A stretch of DNA of 64,000 nucleotides from an uncultured Saprospiraceae bacterium (GCA_938028705.1 CALIZI010000121.1:1-64000), one strand, 5' to 3'; counted from the stretch's first letter, positions 17,915 to 26,983 are shown. Made by a program: numbers and translations. Notes: generated by a model from the sequence alone, not told the origin.

Positions 17915-18619
17915 ATGATATGGCACAATAAATATATGATGCACACTTTTATGTGTGATGCAGAGCGCAAAGTTCGGCTGACGGCAATATGTCATTGCTT
18001 GCAAGAGACGGCAGGGCTTCATGCAGTGGAGTATCAATTGGGATATGAGGGCATGAAGGCAAATAATCAGGCTTGGGTGCTGAATCGTTTGCGGGTTGAG
18101 GTGAATCGTTATTTGGATTGGAAGGATACTTTGAAAGTGGAAACTTGGGTGCAGATGATGCGCGGTCCTTTTTCGCAGCGTTTCTTTTTATTGAAGGATG
18201 AGAAAGATGAAGTGATTGGTTCGGCGAATACTTTTTGGGTGGTGATTGACAGCGTGACTCATAAACCCAAACGACTGAAATCGACACAAGATGTGCCTAT
18301 TATTGATACGATTCCGCCTTGTGGTGTGGCTGAGAAAATTGCTTTACCTGACGACTTAGAACTCATTGATAATCATAAAGTTAGGCATAGTGACCTCGAC
18401 TTGCTTCAACATGTCAATAACACCAAATATATTGAATGGATATTGGATACACAACTGACCGACAGACCACCGCGCCCTCAGCGCATTGAACTCAATTTTA
18501 CAGGCGAAGCGCGATTGGGAGATACTATCAATATTCTAGTTTCTACATCCTCTCACCCACAATTTTATCAATTAAAAAATGCGGAGAACGATAAAGAAAT
18601 TTGTAAAGTTCAAATATAA
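17915..18619 (+). CDS. Acyl-ACP thioesterase (double hot-dog)
   Basis: A 234-aa cytoplasmic hydrolase of the FatA/FatB-like acyl-ACP thioesterase family, releasing fatty acids from acyl carrier protein. The first hot-dog domain (about 1-125) has the family pattern LQETAGLHAVEYQLGYEGM and WVLNRLRVEVNRYLDW; the second (140-234) has HSDLDLLQHVNNTKYIEW, with the conserved Asp, His and Asn of the active-site helix region. Length fits the bacterial members. Its stop codon (18617-18619) is the first three bases of a perfect 42-bp palindrome that can terminate both this gene and the convergent one. Confidence 0.88.
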   Translation: MIWHNKYMMHTFMCDAERKVRLTAICHCLQETAGLHAVEYQLGYEGMKANNQAWVLNRLRVEVNRYLDWKDTLKVETWVQMMRGPFSQRFFLLKDEKDEVIGSANTFWVVIDSVTHKPKRLKSTQDVPIIDTIPPCGVAEKIALPDDLELIDNHKVRHSDLDLLQHVNNTKYIEWILDTQLTDRPPRPQRIELNFTGEARLGDTINILVSTSSHPQFYQLKNAENDKEICKVQI

Positions 18620-18658
18620 AATTGTAGGGTCAGGGCATGCCCTGACCCTACAATTTTA
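18617..18658. terminator. Perfect 42-bp palindrome, bidirectional terminator
   Basis: The half-site TAAAATTGTAGGGTCAGGGC is followed by A, and the second half is its exact reverse complement, centred between 18637 and 18638 with no unpaired loop. GC-rich in the middle with T tracts at both ends. It lies between convergent genes and includes the thioesterase stop codon. Confidence 0.8.
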
Positions 18659-18675
18659 CGATTGTTTTATGATTT

Positions 18676-19653
18676 TTAAAATGTCGGATGCACAGGCTGA
18701 TTCTCCAATATACCTTCAATTTTCTCCATGATTTCATCCGTCAACAGTGGCAAGACATCCAAAGAAGTCAAAGTTTCTTCCAAGTGATGCGCCTTCGATG
18801 CACCTAAAATGACGGTGCTGACATTCGGATTTTTGGCGCACCATGCGACAGCCATTTTGGGCATCGTTGTACCGATTTCATTGGCGATTTTAGTGAGTTC
18901 GCGTACTTTTATAATGCGGTCTTCGGTCAATGATTTGTCTTTTAGCCATTCCATACCTTCATTGGTCAGGCGTGTGCCTTCGGGGAATTTATCATTATAC
19001 TTACCCGATAAAACACCCGACGCGAGCGGCGACCAAATCGTAGTTCCCAAACCTACCGTCTTGTAAATCTGTGAATACTCGACCTCGAATTTATCGCGGT
19101 GAAACATGTTGTACTGCGGCTGTTCCATCGTTGGTCCGATGAGTCCGTATTTTTCAGCTGCAACATGTGCTTCCATGATTTCTTGTGCGCTCCATTCGGA
19201 CGTTCCCCAATACAAGATTTTGCCTTGCTCTATTAAGGTATTCATTGCGCGGACAGTTTCCTCAATTGGCGTATTTTTATCGGGTCGATGACAAAAATAT
19301 AAGTCCAGATAATCGACCTGCAAACGCTTCAATGCCGCATGACAAGCCTCCGTAATGTGCTTGCGACTCAAGCCACTTTGGTTGGGCAATTTACCGCCCC
19401 AAAATACCTTGCTCGACACCACAAAAGTATCGCGCGACCAACCTGTTTTTTTTAAAATATTGCCCATGACAATTTCCGATTTGCCATGTGCATAGACTTC
19501 GGCATTGTCAAAGAAATTGACTCCGGCATCATACGCCATTATCATGAGTTTTTCGGCTACATCGTCGCCGATTTGTGCGCCAAAGGTCAGCCATGACCCA
19601 AAGGACAAAGTGCTGACTTGTAATCCTGATTTTCCTAATCTTCTGTATTCCAT
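18676..19653 (-). CDS. Aldo/keto reductase, voltage-gated K+ channel beta-subunit-like
   Basis: A 325-aa NADPH-dependent oxidoreductase with a TIM-barrel fold, of the AKR6/Kv-beta-like and YghZ-like group. The catalytic tetrad is visible: D49 and Y54 in FFDNAEVYAHG, K82 in SSKVFWGG, and a His in YFCHRPD. The GLSRKHI stretch and the C-terminal NVSTVILGA cofactor loop are typical. Physiological substrate unknown; relatives reduce methylglyoxal and other aldehydes. Single gene, convergent with the thioesterase. Confidence 0.93.
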   Translation of the reverse strand: MEYRRLGKSGLQVSTLSFGSWLTFGAQIGDDVAEKLMIMAYDAGVNFFDNAEVYAHGKSEIVMGNILKKTGWSRDTFVVSSKVFWGGKLPNQSGLSRKHITEACHAALKRLQVDYLDLYFCHRPDKNTPIEETVRAMNTLIEQGKILYWGTSEWSAQEIMEAHVAAEKYGLIGPTMEQPQYNMFHRDKFEVEYSQIYKTVGLGTTIWSPLASGVLSGKYNDKFPEGTRLTNEGMEWLKDKSLTEDRIIKVRELTKIANEIGTTMPKMAVAWCAKNPNVSTVILGASKAHHLEETLTSLDVLPLLTDEIMEKIEGILENQPVHPTF

Positions 19654-19711
19654 GTTATTTGTGTTGTGGTGTTGAAGTGTTGTTGTGTTGAAGTTTCGGG
19701 GGTGTTGTGGT

Positions 19712-20203
19712 TTATAATTTTGCTAATTCTTTTTCTATGAGGTAGAGGGGAACGCGGCAGAGGGGGCGGAATTTGTTGTTGTAGCGTTGTTTCCATTCGG
19801 TTTTTAGTTTTTGGAGTTCGGATTTTTTGATTTTAGGTTTATCCCAAAGACTTCTTTTGATTTGTCTGATTTTCTTTCTGGTTTCTTCGTAAAGTTGGGC
19901 GCGTCTTTCTTGTAAAATTTCTTCATTTAGATTCAAAATCACTTTTAAATCGCGCTTTATTTTTTCGTTATTTGAGGTTATCTCGCCATTTGGCAAATAT
20001 TCTAATTCTTTTATTCTATTGAGATTCAAAGGATTTACGAACAAATCATTCGTTTTGTCAAACCCGGCTTTTGATTTATCGCAAATTAAATTAGCCTTTG
20101 ATTCACCAACTTCTTTTCTGTTAAGGTCGTCAAATGTCGCTCCTTTCTGTTTTTTAAGTTCGGTCAGACAAGTCGATTCTTTGTTTTTTTGTATATGTTT
20201 CAT
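19712..20203 (-). CDS. PtuB-like protein lacking its HNH nuclease core
   Basis: A 163-aa basic protein translated after the ATPase with a 4-bp ATGA overlap. Its N-terminus (MKHIQKNKESTCLTELKKQK, then GATFDDLN) is the kind that opens PtuB/TIGR02646-type HNH nucleases, and residues about 40-115 resemble the segment that follows the HNH core in that family (LICDKSKAG, FVNPLN, YLPNGEITS, INxDL-like IKRDLKVILNLN, EILQERR). The stretch that normally lies between, carrying CxYC and the EH..P of the HNH site, is absent, leaving the two parts joined in frame at about residues 30-40. So either an internal deletion made it nuclease-dead, or it is a naturally shortened variant. Family recognition is from memory and needs a profile check. 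Confidence 0.65.
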   Translation of the reverse strand: MKHIQKNKESTCLTELKKQKGATFDDLNRKEVGESKANLICDKSKAGFDKTNDLFVNPLNLNRIKELEYLPNGEITSNNEKIKRDLKVILNLNEEILQERRAQLYEETRKKIRQIKRSLWDKPKIKKSELQKLKTEWKQRYNNKFRPLCRVPLYLIEKELAKL

Positions 20204-21426
20204 GCTTCGGGAACGTATTCGTCAAATTCAAATTCAAAAGATGTTCTGGCTTTTTGTACGTCTAAGCGATTACCGTATAATTCTTCTAATTTTTTTAATA
20301 ATACTAATGCTTCTTCACGTTTTTCGTCCTTTAATGCGTGATAAAATTCACTGAATTTTTCTTCGCTATGTTTGGGAGCTTTTCTTATTCCAAATATTTT
20401 ATTTAAAATATAATTACTATCCGCCCCATAAATAGAAGGTGTAAACGGCACACGTTTAAAATCCTCAATGATATGCACACTTTCCTTTTTGACATTTGAT
20501 AAGACCTGCGGCGAGTGTGTGGTGACGAGAAATTGTACATTCGGGAATACATGCGTGAGGGCGGGGATGATGTCGCGTTGCCAGGCGGGGTGGAGGTGGA
20601 GGTCGATTTCGTCTATTAGGACTATGGCGGATTCATTTAGGATTTCTTCCGGTTTATTTCCTTTATAATTGACAGTTAGTTTTCGTGCTATATCACCGAC
20701 AACCAATATCGCCATTTTTTCACCATCAGAAAGACTATTAAATTTAAATGGTTTTTCATTTTTTTTAATAAATAAATGAGGACGATAATTGTTTGAGTTT
20801 AATTCTTTATGAATCTCCACATATAAATTCGCATATTTATTCCCCTCTAATTTAGAAAAAAAACATTTGAGTGCCTTTCGCATCGGCATTAATCTTGGGT
20901 TTTGATAATCAAGGTTACTTCTTACTTTTTCTCTATTTTCATTATTTTCTTCATTCACATACCACTCAATTAAGTGATTAAAATTAGATACAAAAAAAGG
21001 TTCTTCACTTACTGCGTTCGGTATGGTATCAAGTCCTTTTAAAGAGCGATTTGTTTCATAATATATAAATTTATTCTTTTGTGGAAGTATATTATCTTTT
21101 ACACTTACTTCAGTAAGAAGCTTCTCATAATTATTAATATCAGGGTCTCCATTTTCTTTCTTCTTAGAGGAAATACACAGTTCTATCTGCTCGTTATCTT
21201 CCGTCTCTTTAAATAACATAGATAAGGACAAAAAAATAGAACCTACTGATAAGTCACTTACATTTGCCCATTTTTCACTATTAAACAACATCCCCACCGC
21301 ATCCAAGACACTAGTCTTCCCCGACCCATTCACGCCCACAAATACATTCACATTCGGATGCAGTTCAAACTCTGTTTTGTCTTTAAATCCGCGAAAACCC
21401 TCTAATGTTAATTTTTGTATTTTCAT
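20200..21426 (-). CDS. PtuA-like AAA ATPase (Septu/retron-type defence)
   Basis: A 408-aa RecF/SMC-like ATPase. Walker A is GVNGSGKTS (residues 31-39), the ABC signature is LSDGEK (232-237), Walker B is IVLIDEIDLHLHP (268-280) and the switch His is H304 in TTHSPQV. The N-terminal LTLEGFRGFKDKTEF opening is typical of AAA_15/AAA_21/AAA_23 ATPases such as PtuA of Septu. In known two-gene Septu and retron-PtuAB systems the ATPase is followed directly by an HNH protein; here the following gene overlaps by 4 bp and looks like that partner with a missing HNH. Start ATG 21426; a perfect hairpin sits 14 bp upstream. Confidence 0.8.
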   Translation of the reverse strand: MKIQKLTLEGFRGFKDKTEFELHPNVNVFVGVNGSGKTSVLDAVGMLFNSEKWANVSDLSVGSIFLSLSMLFKETEDNEQIELCISSKKKENGDPDINNYEKLLTEVSVKDNILPQKNKFIYYETNRSLKGLDTIPNAVSEEPFFVSNFNHLIEWYVNEENNENREKVRSNLDYQNPRLMPMRKALKCFFSKLEGNKYANLYVEIHKELNSNNYRPHLFIKKNEKPFKFNSLSDGEKMAILVVGDIARKLTVNYKGNKPEEILNESAIVLIDEIDLHLHPAWQRDIIPALTHVFPNVQFLVTTHSPQVLSNVKKESVHIIEDFKRVPFTPSIYGADSNYILNKIFGIRKAPKHSEEKFSEFYHALKDEKREEALVLLKKLEELYGNRLDVQKARTSFEFEFDEYVPEA

Positions 21427-21440
21427 AGGTGGGTAAAATT

Positions 21441-21477
21441 ACAAAAATAGACCTTGCAAAACAAGGTCTATTTTTGT
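21441..21477. promoter_or_regulatory. Perfect 15-bp-stem hairpin just upstream of the PtuA-like gene
   Basis: ACAAAAATAGACCTT (21441-21455) pairs with AAGGTCTATTTTTGT (21463-21477) around a 7-base loop. On the minus strand it has terminator form (GC stem then TTTTTG) yet sits immediately before the start codon at 21426. The same bases include TATTTTTG, a TAnnTTTG match, so it could be promoter, attenuator or an insulating terminator. Confidence 0.5.
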
Positions 21478-21569
21478 TATATAAACTTTTGATAATAATT
21501 ATCCGTTGAGCAATTCGTTTATTTTTTTAATAAAAAAATATTATAATATATAATTATTTTAATAATAAT

Positions 21570-21779
21570 TTGACAATGTCATGTTCGATTTTTATTTAAT
21601 GTAGTTGGTATTTTGCTCTTGAATTTGGGCTAAAACTCGTCAGACATTTTCAAAATTCACCGATGATATCATATTTTCCAACAATGTTTAAATGTCAGAC
21701 GAGTTTTAGCCCAAATTCGGAAAAAATATCCCATGTTAAACACAAACATACTTTTATTTTTAAAACATGACATTGTCAA
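21570..21779. repeat. MITE-like element, TTGACAATG family (copy C, complete)
   Basis: Exact 16-bp ends, TTGACAATGTCATGTT at the left and AACATGACATTGTCAA at the right. Internal arms at 21621-21645 and 21694-21718 enclose a 48-bp loop. This is the best preserved copy of the family and defines its length, 210 bp. It fills most of the spacer between the Septu-like operon and the OmpA-family gene. Confidence 0.85.
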
Positions 21780-21816
21780 GATAAAAAACATAATACCTGT
21801 TCAACTGATCAACAAA

Positions 21817-23904
21817 TTACTGCTTCACTCGCTTCCCCGCTTCAAATTGTACCACTTGTGCTTCGGGGAAACGCGGTAAAATATTGCGTTCCATGAAGGT
21901 GTCGGCTTGTACGCCATTGCGGAAATCGCCAATGAGGTAAAGGTATTCGCCGACCATAGTTTCCTGTACGGTCACGAAGGCAAATTCTTTAAATACTTCA
22001 TGGTCTGTGGATAGCGGACTTGGCGCACCAATCAATTGTATTTTGTAGCCTGTATAATCCGCAGGTATTTTGATACCGCCTTTTACGGGAGGAGTGGAGG
22101 CATTGCTTTTGGGTTGTATAATGGCAGGCAATGTCGGTTTTTCCGGCTCAGGCGTATCAACTTCCATTTTTTCCGGCATGACATCTGCATCGCCCATTGG
22201 GTCGGTAATCGGACTTGGTGGATTTGGTGTATCAACCGTTGGAGTGGTCTTGTTGCGTGGCGTAGGCAGAGTGACTTTCTCCTGTACTGTTTCTATGGTT
22301 TCTTCCATTATTTCTTCGACTTCTTCTGCCATTTCTTCGACTTCCAAACTGCGTTTGTTCGGATAGCTGACATTAGGTGCTTCGACTTCCTCTATTGCAT
22401 CTTCTACCATTTCCTCAACTTCTTCTACGACTTCCTCTACCCGCTCGCTGCGTGGCGTAGGTAAGGTCACTCGCTCTACGGCTTCGGTTTTACCTGCCAT
22501 CGCTTTGTTGGCTTCGGCGGCTGCCCCTTTACCGAGTGTTGGTTGTTGAATGGTTTTGTCACCGCCCGTCGGTGGTACGGCATCCGCAGGAATCTGAACG
22601 ACCTCGCTTTGTCCGCTCATGATTTTTTTCCATTCTTCTTCACTCGTATTTGTTTTAGTATCGCTTTTTACTTGGGCTTTGTTGACATCCTTAGCAACTT
22701 CCTGTGGCGGAAAACCACCTTCGGGTACTTGTATCACCGAATTTTCTATTTCTTCTAAAATTTCATCCATGCTTTGCTCCATCATTGAACTGGCAAGCGA
22801 ACCTTGATTTTCTTCGTCGATTTTTTGGATTTGCAAGACTTTAAATTCAGTCCGGCGGTTTTGTGCATGTTGGTCTTCTGTACATTTTTTATTGGCGGGT
22901 TTGGCTTTATCACAATCACATTCTTTTAACTTCAATTCCATTTCACCATAACCTTTATAGGTCAGGCGCGAAGCTGCGATACCACCCTTAGTAATCAAGT
23001 AATCCACAGCCGCCCTTGCTCTTTTTTCAGAAAGGATTTGATTGGGTGCCTGCAAATCGCGGCAATCGGTATGCGAGCCAAGTTCGACGGTAATATGCGG
23101 ATTATCATTTAACAGACCCGCTAATTTGTCCAACTCCAAAGCGGCAGTGGATGTAATATTCGACTTGCCGTATTCATATAAAATATTATTGACTTCAATG
23201 GCTTCGCCAATGACAATACGGCGCAGGTCGATATTGGCAACGAGTGTGCCGGCAGAGTTTTCTGCTGTCAAATTATCGGAAATTCCGGGCTGTATGCTGC
23301 TCAAGCCTTCAAAGCACAAGATACAATCATTGACATCTACATTAGCCTGAATGCGCTTGGTATAAAAACCTTCTTTGCGAATGAGAATGATGTACTGATT
23401 GCCCTTTTCAAAAGTATGCGAGAAGTTGTGTCCTTTGTGCTGACGCAAGACGAGTTCGGGTTTCTTTTTGGTATTATTATAAATTTCGATAGTCGCACCT
23501 TTGACGGCATCGGAAGGCGCGACAACCTTACCGCCTTTTCCTTCGGCAAGCGTGGCTTCAAAGATATATCCGGGAGACCTTTCCATCGGAATTTTGACGT
23601 ATATTTTATCTCCGGCAGCTTTACCTTTGGTGGAGCCTTTGACTTCTTTTTCTTTAAAACCGCCTTTACTGGCTACAAAACGGTAGTCTTTTCCGGCAGG
23701 CAATTCCATACTAAATTTACCTTCCAAATTAGATATAGCGTCTCCTTGTGGTGTAGCACCGGTGTAGGCAGTGACGACGACTTCATTGAGGTAGCCTTGA
23801 TTGTTGCCTGCAAAAGCATAACCTTCAACAGTAATCGTTTGTGCGTGTAGGCTCGCTACAACGAGCATGAAAATGAATAAAAAACTAATTTTGATACTTT
23901 TCAT
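21817..23904 (-). CDS. OmpA-family outer-membrane/peptidoglycan-linked protein
   Basis: A 695-aa exported protein with signal peptide (residues 1-21, ends SLHAQ). Order: a carboxypeptidase-regulatory-like beta domain (about 23-110; EGYAFAGNNQGYLNEVVVTAY), a second beta domain, an OmpA C-like peptidoglycan-binding domain (about 240-350; ILYEYGKSNIT, VELGSHTDCR, LSEKRARAAVDYLITKG and QNRRTEF), then a long low-complexity region rich in Glu/Val/Thr-Pro (VEEVVEEVEEMVEDAIEEVE), and a short SPOR-like end (YKIQLIGAPSPL to FEAGKRVKQ). The acidic stretch is imperfectly duplicated and is linked by TLPTPR motifs. The OmpA domain should anchor it to peptidoglycan while the tail spans or recruits. Confidence 0.88.
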   Translation of the reverse strand: MKSIKISFLFIFMLVVASLHAQTITVEGYAFAGNNQGYLNEVVVTAYTGATPQGDAISNLEGKFSMELPAGKDYRFVASKGGFKEKEVKGSTKGKAAGDKIYVKIPMERSPGYIFEATLAEGKGGKVVAPSDAVKGATIEIYNNTKKKPELVLRQHKGHNFSHTFEKGNQYIILIRKEGFYTKRIQANVDVNDCILCFEGLSSIQPGISDNLTAENSAGTLVANIDLRRIVIGEAIEVNNILYEYGKSNITSTAALELDKLAGLLNDNPHITVELGSHTDCRDLQAPNQILSEKRARAAVDYLITKGGIAASRLTYKGYGEMELKLKECDCDKAKPANKKCTEDQHAQNRRTEFKVLQIQKIDEENQGSLASSMMEQSMDEILEEIENSVIQVPEGGFPPQEVAKDVNKAQVKSDTKTNTSEEEWKKIMSGQSEVVQIPADAVPPTGGDKTIQQPTLGKGAAAEANKAMAGKTEAVERVTLPTPRSERVEEVVEEVEEMVEDAIEEVEAPNVSYPNKRSLEVEEMAEEVEEIMEETIETVQEKVTLPTPRNKTTPTVDTPNPPSPITDPMGDADVMPEKMEVDTPEPEKPTLPAIIQPKSNASTPPVKGGIKIPADYTGYKIQLIGAPSPLSTDHEVFKEFAFVTVQETMVGEYLYLIGDFRNGVQADTFMERNILPRFPEAQVVQFEAGKRVKQ

Positions 23905-23914
23905 ATTTAAAATT

Positions 23915-24117
23915 TAGTTGCGAGTAGTGAGTAGCGAGTTAGCGAGTGTAGAGTAGTGAGTAACGAGTGTAGAGTACTGAGTGTAGAGTACTGAGTATTA
24001 AGTTGCAAGTTATTGATATATTTTGCACAGCAAAATTTTTCAACTCGCTACTTTATACTCGCTACTCGTTACTCGCTACTCGCTACTTTCCACTCGCTAC
24101 TCGCTACTCGCCACTTT
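23915..24117. repeat. Cluster of GAGTAGCGAGT and complementary words
   Basis: The first part carries GAGTAGTGAGTAGCGAGTTA and variants; the second part carries complementary ACTCGCTACTCGTTACTCGC-like runs. Together they can form a long imperfect hairpin upstream of the OmpA-family gene and over the 3' end of the peptide-binding gene. Its words recur at 17826-17912. Confidence 0.65.
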
Positions 24118-25735
24118 TAGAAATATTTTTAACTGATAATAAATTGATTGCATTATTGGTAATACCGTTGACATTGGCGCGAAAAAATCGTGCCGTTTCA
24201 TCGTAAAACAGAAAAATGACGGGAGCTTCTTCCACCACGATATTGTCCATTTTTTGGTACAAATCGTAGCGTTTGGCATCGTCATTTTCATTCAGCGCAG
24301 CCTCGTATAACCTATCAAATTCAACGTTTTTGAAGCGGGTATAGTTGGGTGGCGCAGGATTTTTACTGTAAAAAAGGGTCAAAAAATTCTCTGCATCGGG
24401 GTAATCGGCTATCCATGAGGCGCGAAAAAAGTCGGCTTCACCTTTCGACATCAGTTCGCGGAGGGTAGCCGATTGCATGAGTTCTATCTTGGTTTTGATG
24501 CCCAAATCTTCCCACTGACGGGCAATGAACTGGCAAATATCGAGGTAGTCGCTATTGGTACGAAGTTCGATTTCGGGGAGGTTTTTTCCGTTGGGAAAGC
24601 CCGCTTCGGCGAGGAGTCGGGCGGCTTTGGCGGGGTCGTAGGTATAGCCTTTGACCTTTGCCGGATTGAAGGAAGGTAAGCCTGCCGGAACGAAACCCGA
24701 CGTAGCGGGTTTGCCTACACCGTTGCGGAGGGTTTGTATCATTTTGGCACGGTCAAAACCGTAATTGAGTGCCTGACGAACCTGCCTTTTACTCAATGGA
24801 CTGTTCTTTCTTTTGCCCGTAAAATCCATATTGAAACCAAGATATTCGGAGTTGAGATATGGCGATTTTTGAAATTTGAGTTTGCCCTGATGCTTAGATT
24901 GTAGTCCACCTGTTTCGGTCAGTAATTCATCAGCATAAGAGGATTCAAGCCCGGAAATAAAGTCCAGTTTACCATTCATCAATTCGAGATAAGCGGTATT
25001 TCTATCTGACATAAAATTGACGCGAATGGCATCTGTTTTTGGTAGTCCTTTTTCAAAATAATTCTCATTTTTTGCCAATAATAAGGCTTGATTTTCCAAC
25101 CATTTTGTCAGCTTAAATGCGCCTGTACCCACAGGCCTAGCACGAAATGCTTTACCGTATTTTTCAAGGGCTTCTTTAGGAACGATGCTACAATATTGCA
25201 TCGACAATATGCCCAACATCGGACGAAAAGGGCGTTTGAGTTTGACTTGAAAGGTATTGTCATTGATGGCTTTGAAGGGTGTGCTGTCGGCTATGCGGTC
25301 TTTGAATATCCACGCACCGGGGGAGTTGACGGTTTTATCTATAATACGATTAAAACTATACACTACATCACTTGCCGTCACCTTGCGTCCTTTGCCACCA
25401 CTGAAACATTCATTATCGTGAAAAAACACATCATCGCGCAGATTAAAAGTATAGGTCAAGCCATCGTCGGAAATATCCCAACTTTTAGCTATGGAAGGCT
25501 GGACATTAAGCTTTTCGTCGAGTTGTACCAAGCCATTATACAGGTGATCCACTGCCCATATATTGGTCTGACTACGAGCAAAGGCAGGGTCGAGTGACGT
25601 GACCGCATTGGGTTGATTATAAATGAAAATTTGCTTGTCACCGGAGTTGCCCCTGTCATTCCCGGAATTGCTAGTATCACCACCACAGGCTGCCAATATA
25701 ATTAACAGACAGAATATTAAATATCTTAATTTCAT
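24104..25735 (-). CDS. ABC transporter substrate-binding lipoprotein, peptide/nickel family (SBP_bac_5)
   Basis: A 543-aa lipoprotein: lipobox LAACG with lipidated C17 after a short signal (MKLRYLIFCLLIILAA). The mature part has the DppA/OppA pattern: LVQLDEKLNVQPSIAKSWDIS, then LTYTFNLRDDVFFHDNECF, KTRPVGTGAFKLTKW-like region (ARPVGTGAFKLTKWLEN) and RQALNYGFDRAKMIQ. It should bind oligopeptides or similar ligands at the membrane and pass them to an ABC permease. No permease or ATPase gene is adjacent, so it is an orphan binding protein here. Promoter box TATATTTG lies 23 bp upstream. Confidence 0.92.
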   Translation of the reverse strand: MKLRYLIFCLLIILAACGGDTSNSGNDRGNSGDKQIFIYNQPNAVTSLDPAFARSQTNIWAVDHLYNGLVQLDEKLNVQPSIAKSWDISDDGLTYTFNLRDDVFFHDNECFSGGKGRKVTASDVVYSFNRIIDKTVNSPGAWIFKDRIADSTPFKAINDNTFQVKLKRPFRPMLGILSMQYCSIVPKEALEKYGKAFRARPVGTGAFKLTKWLENQALLLAKNENYFEKGLPKTDAIRVNFMSDRNTAYLELMNGKLDFISGLESSYADELLTETGGLQSKHQGKLKFQKSPYLNSEYLGFNMDFTGKRKNSPLSKRQVRQALNYGFDRAKMIQTLRNGVGKPATSGFVPAGLPSFNPAKVKGYTYDPAKAARLLAEAGFPNGKNLPEIELRTNSDYLDICQFIARQWEDLGIKTKIELMQSATLRELMSKGEADFFRASWIADYPDAENFLTLFYSKNPAPPNYTRFKNVEFDRLYEAALNENDDAKRYDLYQKMDNIVVEEAPVIFLFYDETARFFRANVNGITNNAINLLSVKNISKSGE

Positions 25736-25758
25736 GTATATTTTTGATTAAAACATTG

Positions 25759-25766
25759 CAAATATA
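25759..25766 (-). promoter_or_regulatory. -7 box (TATATTTG) of the substrate-binding protein gene
   Basis: CAAATATA on the plus strand reads TATATTTG leftward, matching TAnnTTTG, 24 bp from the ATG at 25735. No good -33 TTG is seen. Confidence 0.4.
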
Positions 25767-25820
25767 CGAAGAAAAGTTTAAGTTTTTAATTATGTTTTTA
25801 AATATGTGTTTAATAAAAGA

Positions 25821-25952
25821 GGTTCTACTAAAATAAGGGCATTTTTAAATTATTTTATAATAAAAAATATTTATAAATAGTTAATTTTTAATAATAAATA
25901 AATTATAAAATAATTTTAATTAATTAAAAAATGTCTATATTTCAGTGCGACC
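25821..25952. repeat. MITE-like element with GGTTCCACTGAAATAAGG-type ends (copy 1)
   Basis: Starts GGTTCTACTAAAATAAGGGC and ends ATGTCTATATTTCAGTGCGACC. Its interior (TTAATTTTTAATAATAAATA) is shared almost base for base with the copy at 34847-34969. AT-rich and non-coding. Confidence 0.65.
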
Positions 25953-25963
25953 AATTAATTTAA

Positions 25964-26218
25964 TTGAGTGTGCCACACATAAGTTAATTTATAATATAAA
26001 AATACTTCTTTTTTTTAATAAATATAGATTGAGCGTACTGTAATGACTGCTTTAGCTGTCAAGTGTAGTTTTAACTCAACATTCAATTACTTGAAAATCA
26101 TTGTTTTGTGATAAATTACTGCCCACTTGACAGCTAAAGCAGTCATTACGGAGGTTCATGCTAATCTTGACTTTTTCTAATTTCATATTATAAGTCCATG
26201 AATGTGTGTCACACTCAA
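25964..26218. repeat. MITE-like element with nested perfect 26-bp hairpin arms
   Basis: Outer ends TTGAGTGTGCCACACAT (25964-25980) and ATGTGTGTCACACTCAA (26202-26218). Inside, 26040-26065 (starting GTAATGACTGCTTTAGCTGT) is the exact reverse complement of 26124-26149. No clear target duplication. It sits directly before the DUF1080 gene and contains a spurious upstream in-frame ATG at 26198. Confidence 0.7.
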
Positions 26219-26251
26219 ATAATATTTAAATATTTTTTAATAAAAATATAT

Positions 26252-26983
26252 ATGAAAAATACATTAGTTATATTAATAATTTGCTTTACTACCTCAATAA
26301 TTTTCGGACAAATCACCGACCCTGTGGCTACCGAAGTGTGGGAGCCTGTGCCGCGTGTAGTGACTTCGCCAAGTGATAAATTTGTACCAAGCGATGCGGT
26401 GGTTTTGTTTGATGGAAAAGATTTAAGTGCTTGGAAATCAGCTAAATCAGACGAAAAAGCCAAATGGAAAATCAAGGACGATGCCATGACGGTAAAGCCC
26501 GGAACGGGTGATATTGAAACCAAACAGAGTTTTGGCAGTATCCAATTACACATCGAATGGCGCAGTCCGAAGAAGGTAAAAAGCGAAGGGCAGGGGAGAG
26601 GTAATAGTGGTGTTTTTTTCCAGAAAAGATACGAGGTACAGGTATTGGATAATTACGAAAACAAAACCTATCCCAACGGTCAGGCAGGCTCGATTTATAA
26701 GCAGTACATGCCTTTAGTCAACGCCTGTCGTGCGCCCGGTGAGTGGCAATCTTATGATATTATTTTCATGGCTCCAGAATTTAATGCCGATGGCATACGG
26801 GTACGTTCGGGCTACCTGACGGTCTTTCACAATGGCGTACTGATTCAAAATCATGCAGAGGTGCAAGGTACTACGGAGTACATTGGCTTACCGAAAAATA
26901 TAGCACATGGAGACGCACCCATTATGCTACAAGACCATGGCAACTTGGTGAGTTACAGGAATATATGGGTGAGGGAATTGTAA
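26252..26983 (+). CDS. DUF1080 protein (3-keto-disaccharide hydrolase-like), secreted
   Basis: 243 aa from ATG 26252, where a signal peptide begins ([20 protein letters not shown]); the frame extends to 26198 but lies in a repeat. The body is a DUF1080 beta-jelly-roll: [12 protein letters not shown] at the start, IHIEWR-like [42 protein letters not shown] and LQDHGN...YRNIWVREL at the end. Pfam names this family 3-keto-disaccharide hydrolase. Downstream on the other strand are GMC oxidoreductases with a gluconate-dehydrogenase subunit 3-like protein, the kind that make 3-keto-glycosides, so the genes fit one sugar-oxidation route. Confidence 0.88.
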   Translation: MKNTLVILIICFTTSIIFGQITDPVATEVWEPVPRVVTSPSDKFVPSDAVVLFDGKDLSAWKSAKSDEKAKWKIKDDAMTVKPGTGDIETKQSFGSIQLHIEWRSPKKVKSEGQGRGNSGVFFQKRYEVQVLDNYENKTYPNGQAGSIYKQYMPLVNACRAPGEWQSYDIIFMAPEFNADGIRVRSGYLTVFHNGVLIQNHAEVQGTTEYIGLPKNIAHGDAPIMLQDHGNLVSYRNIWVREL

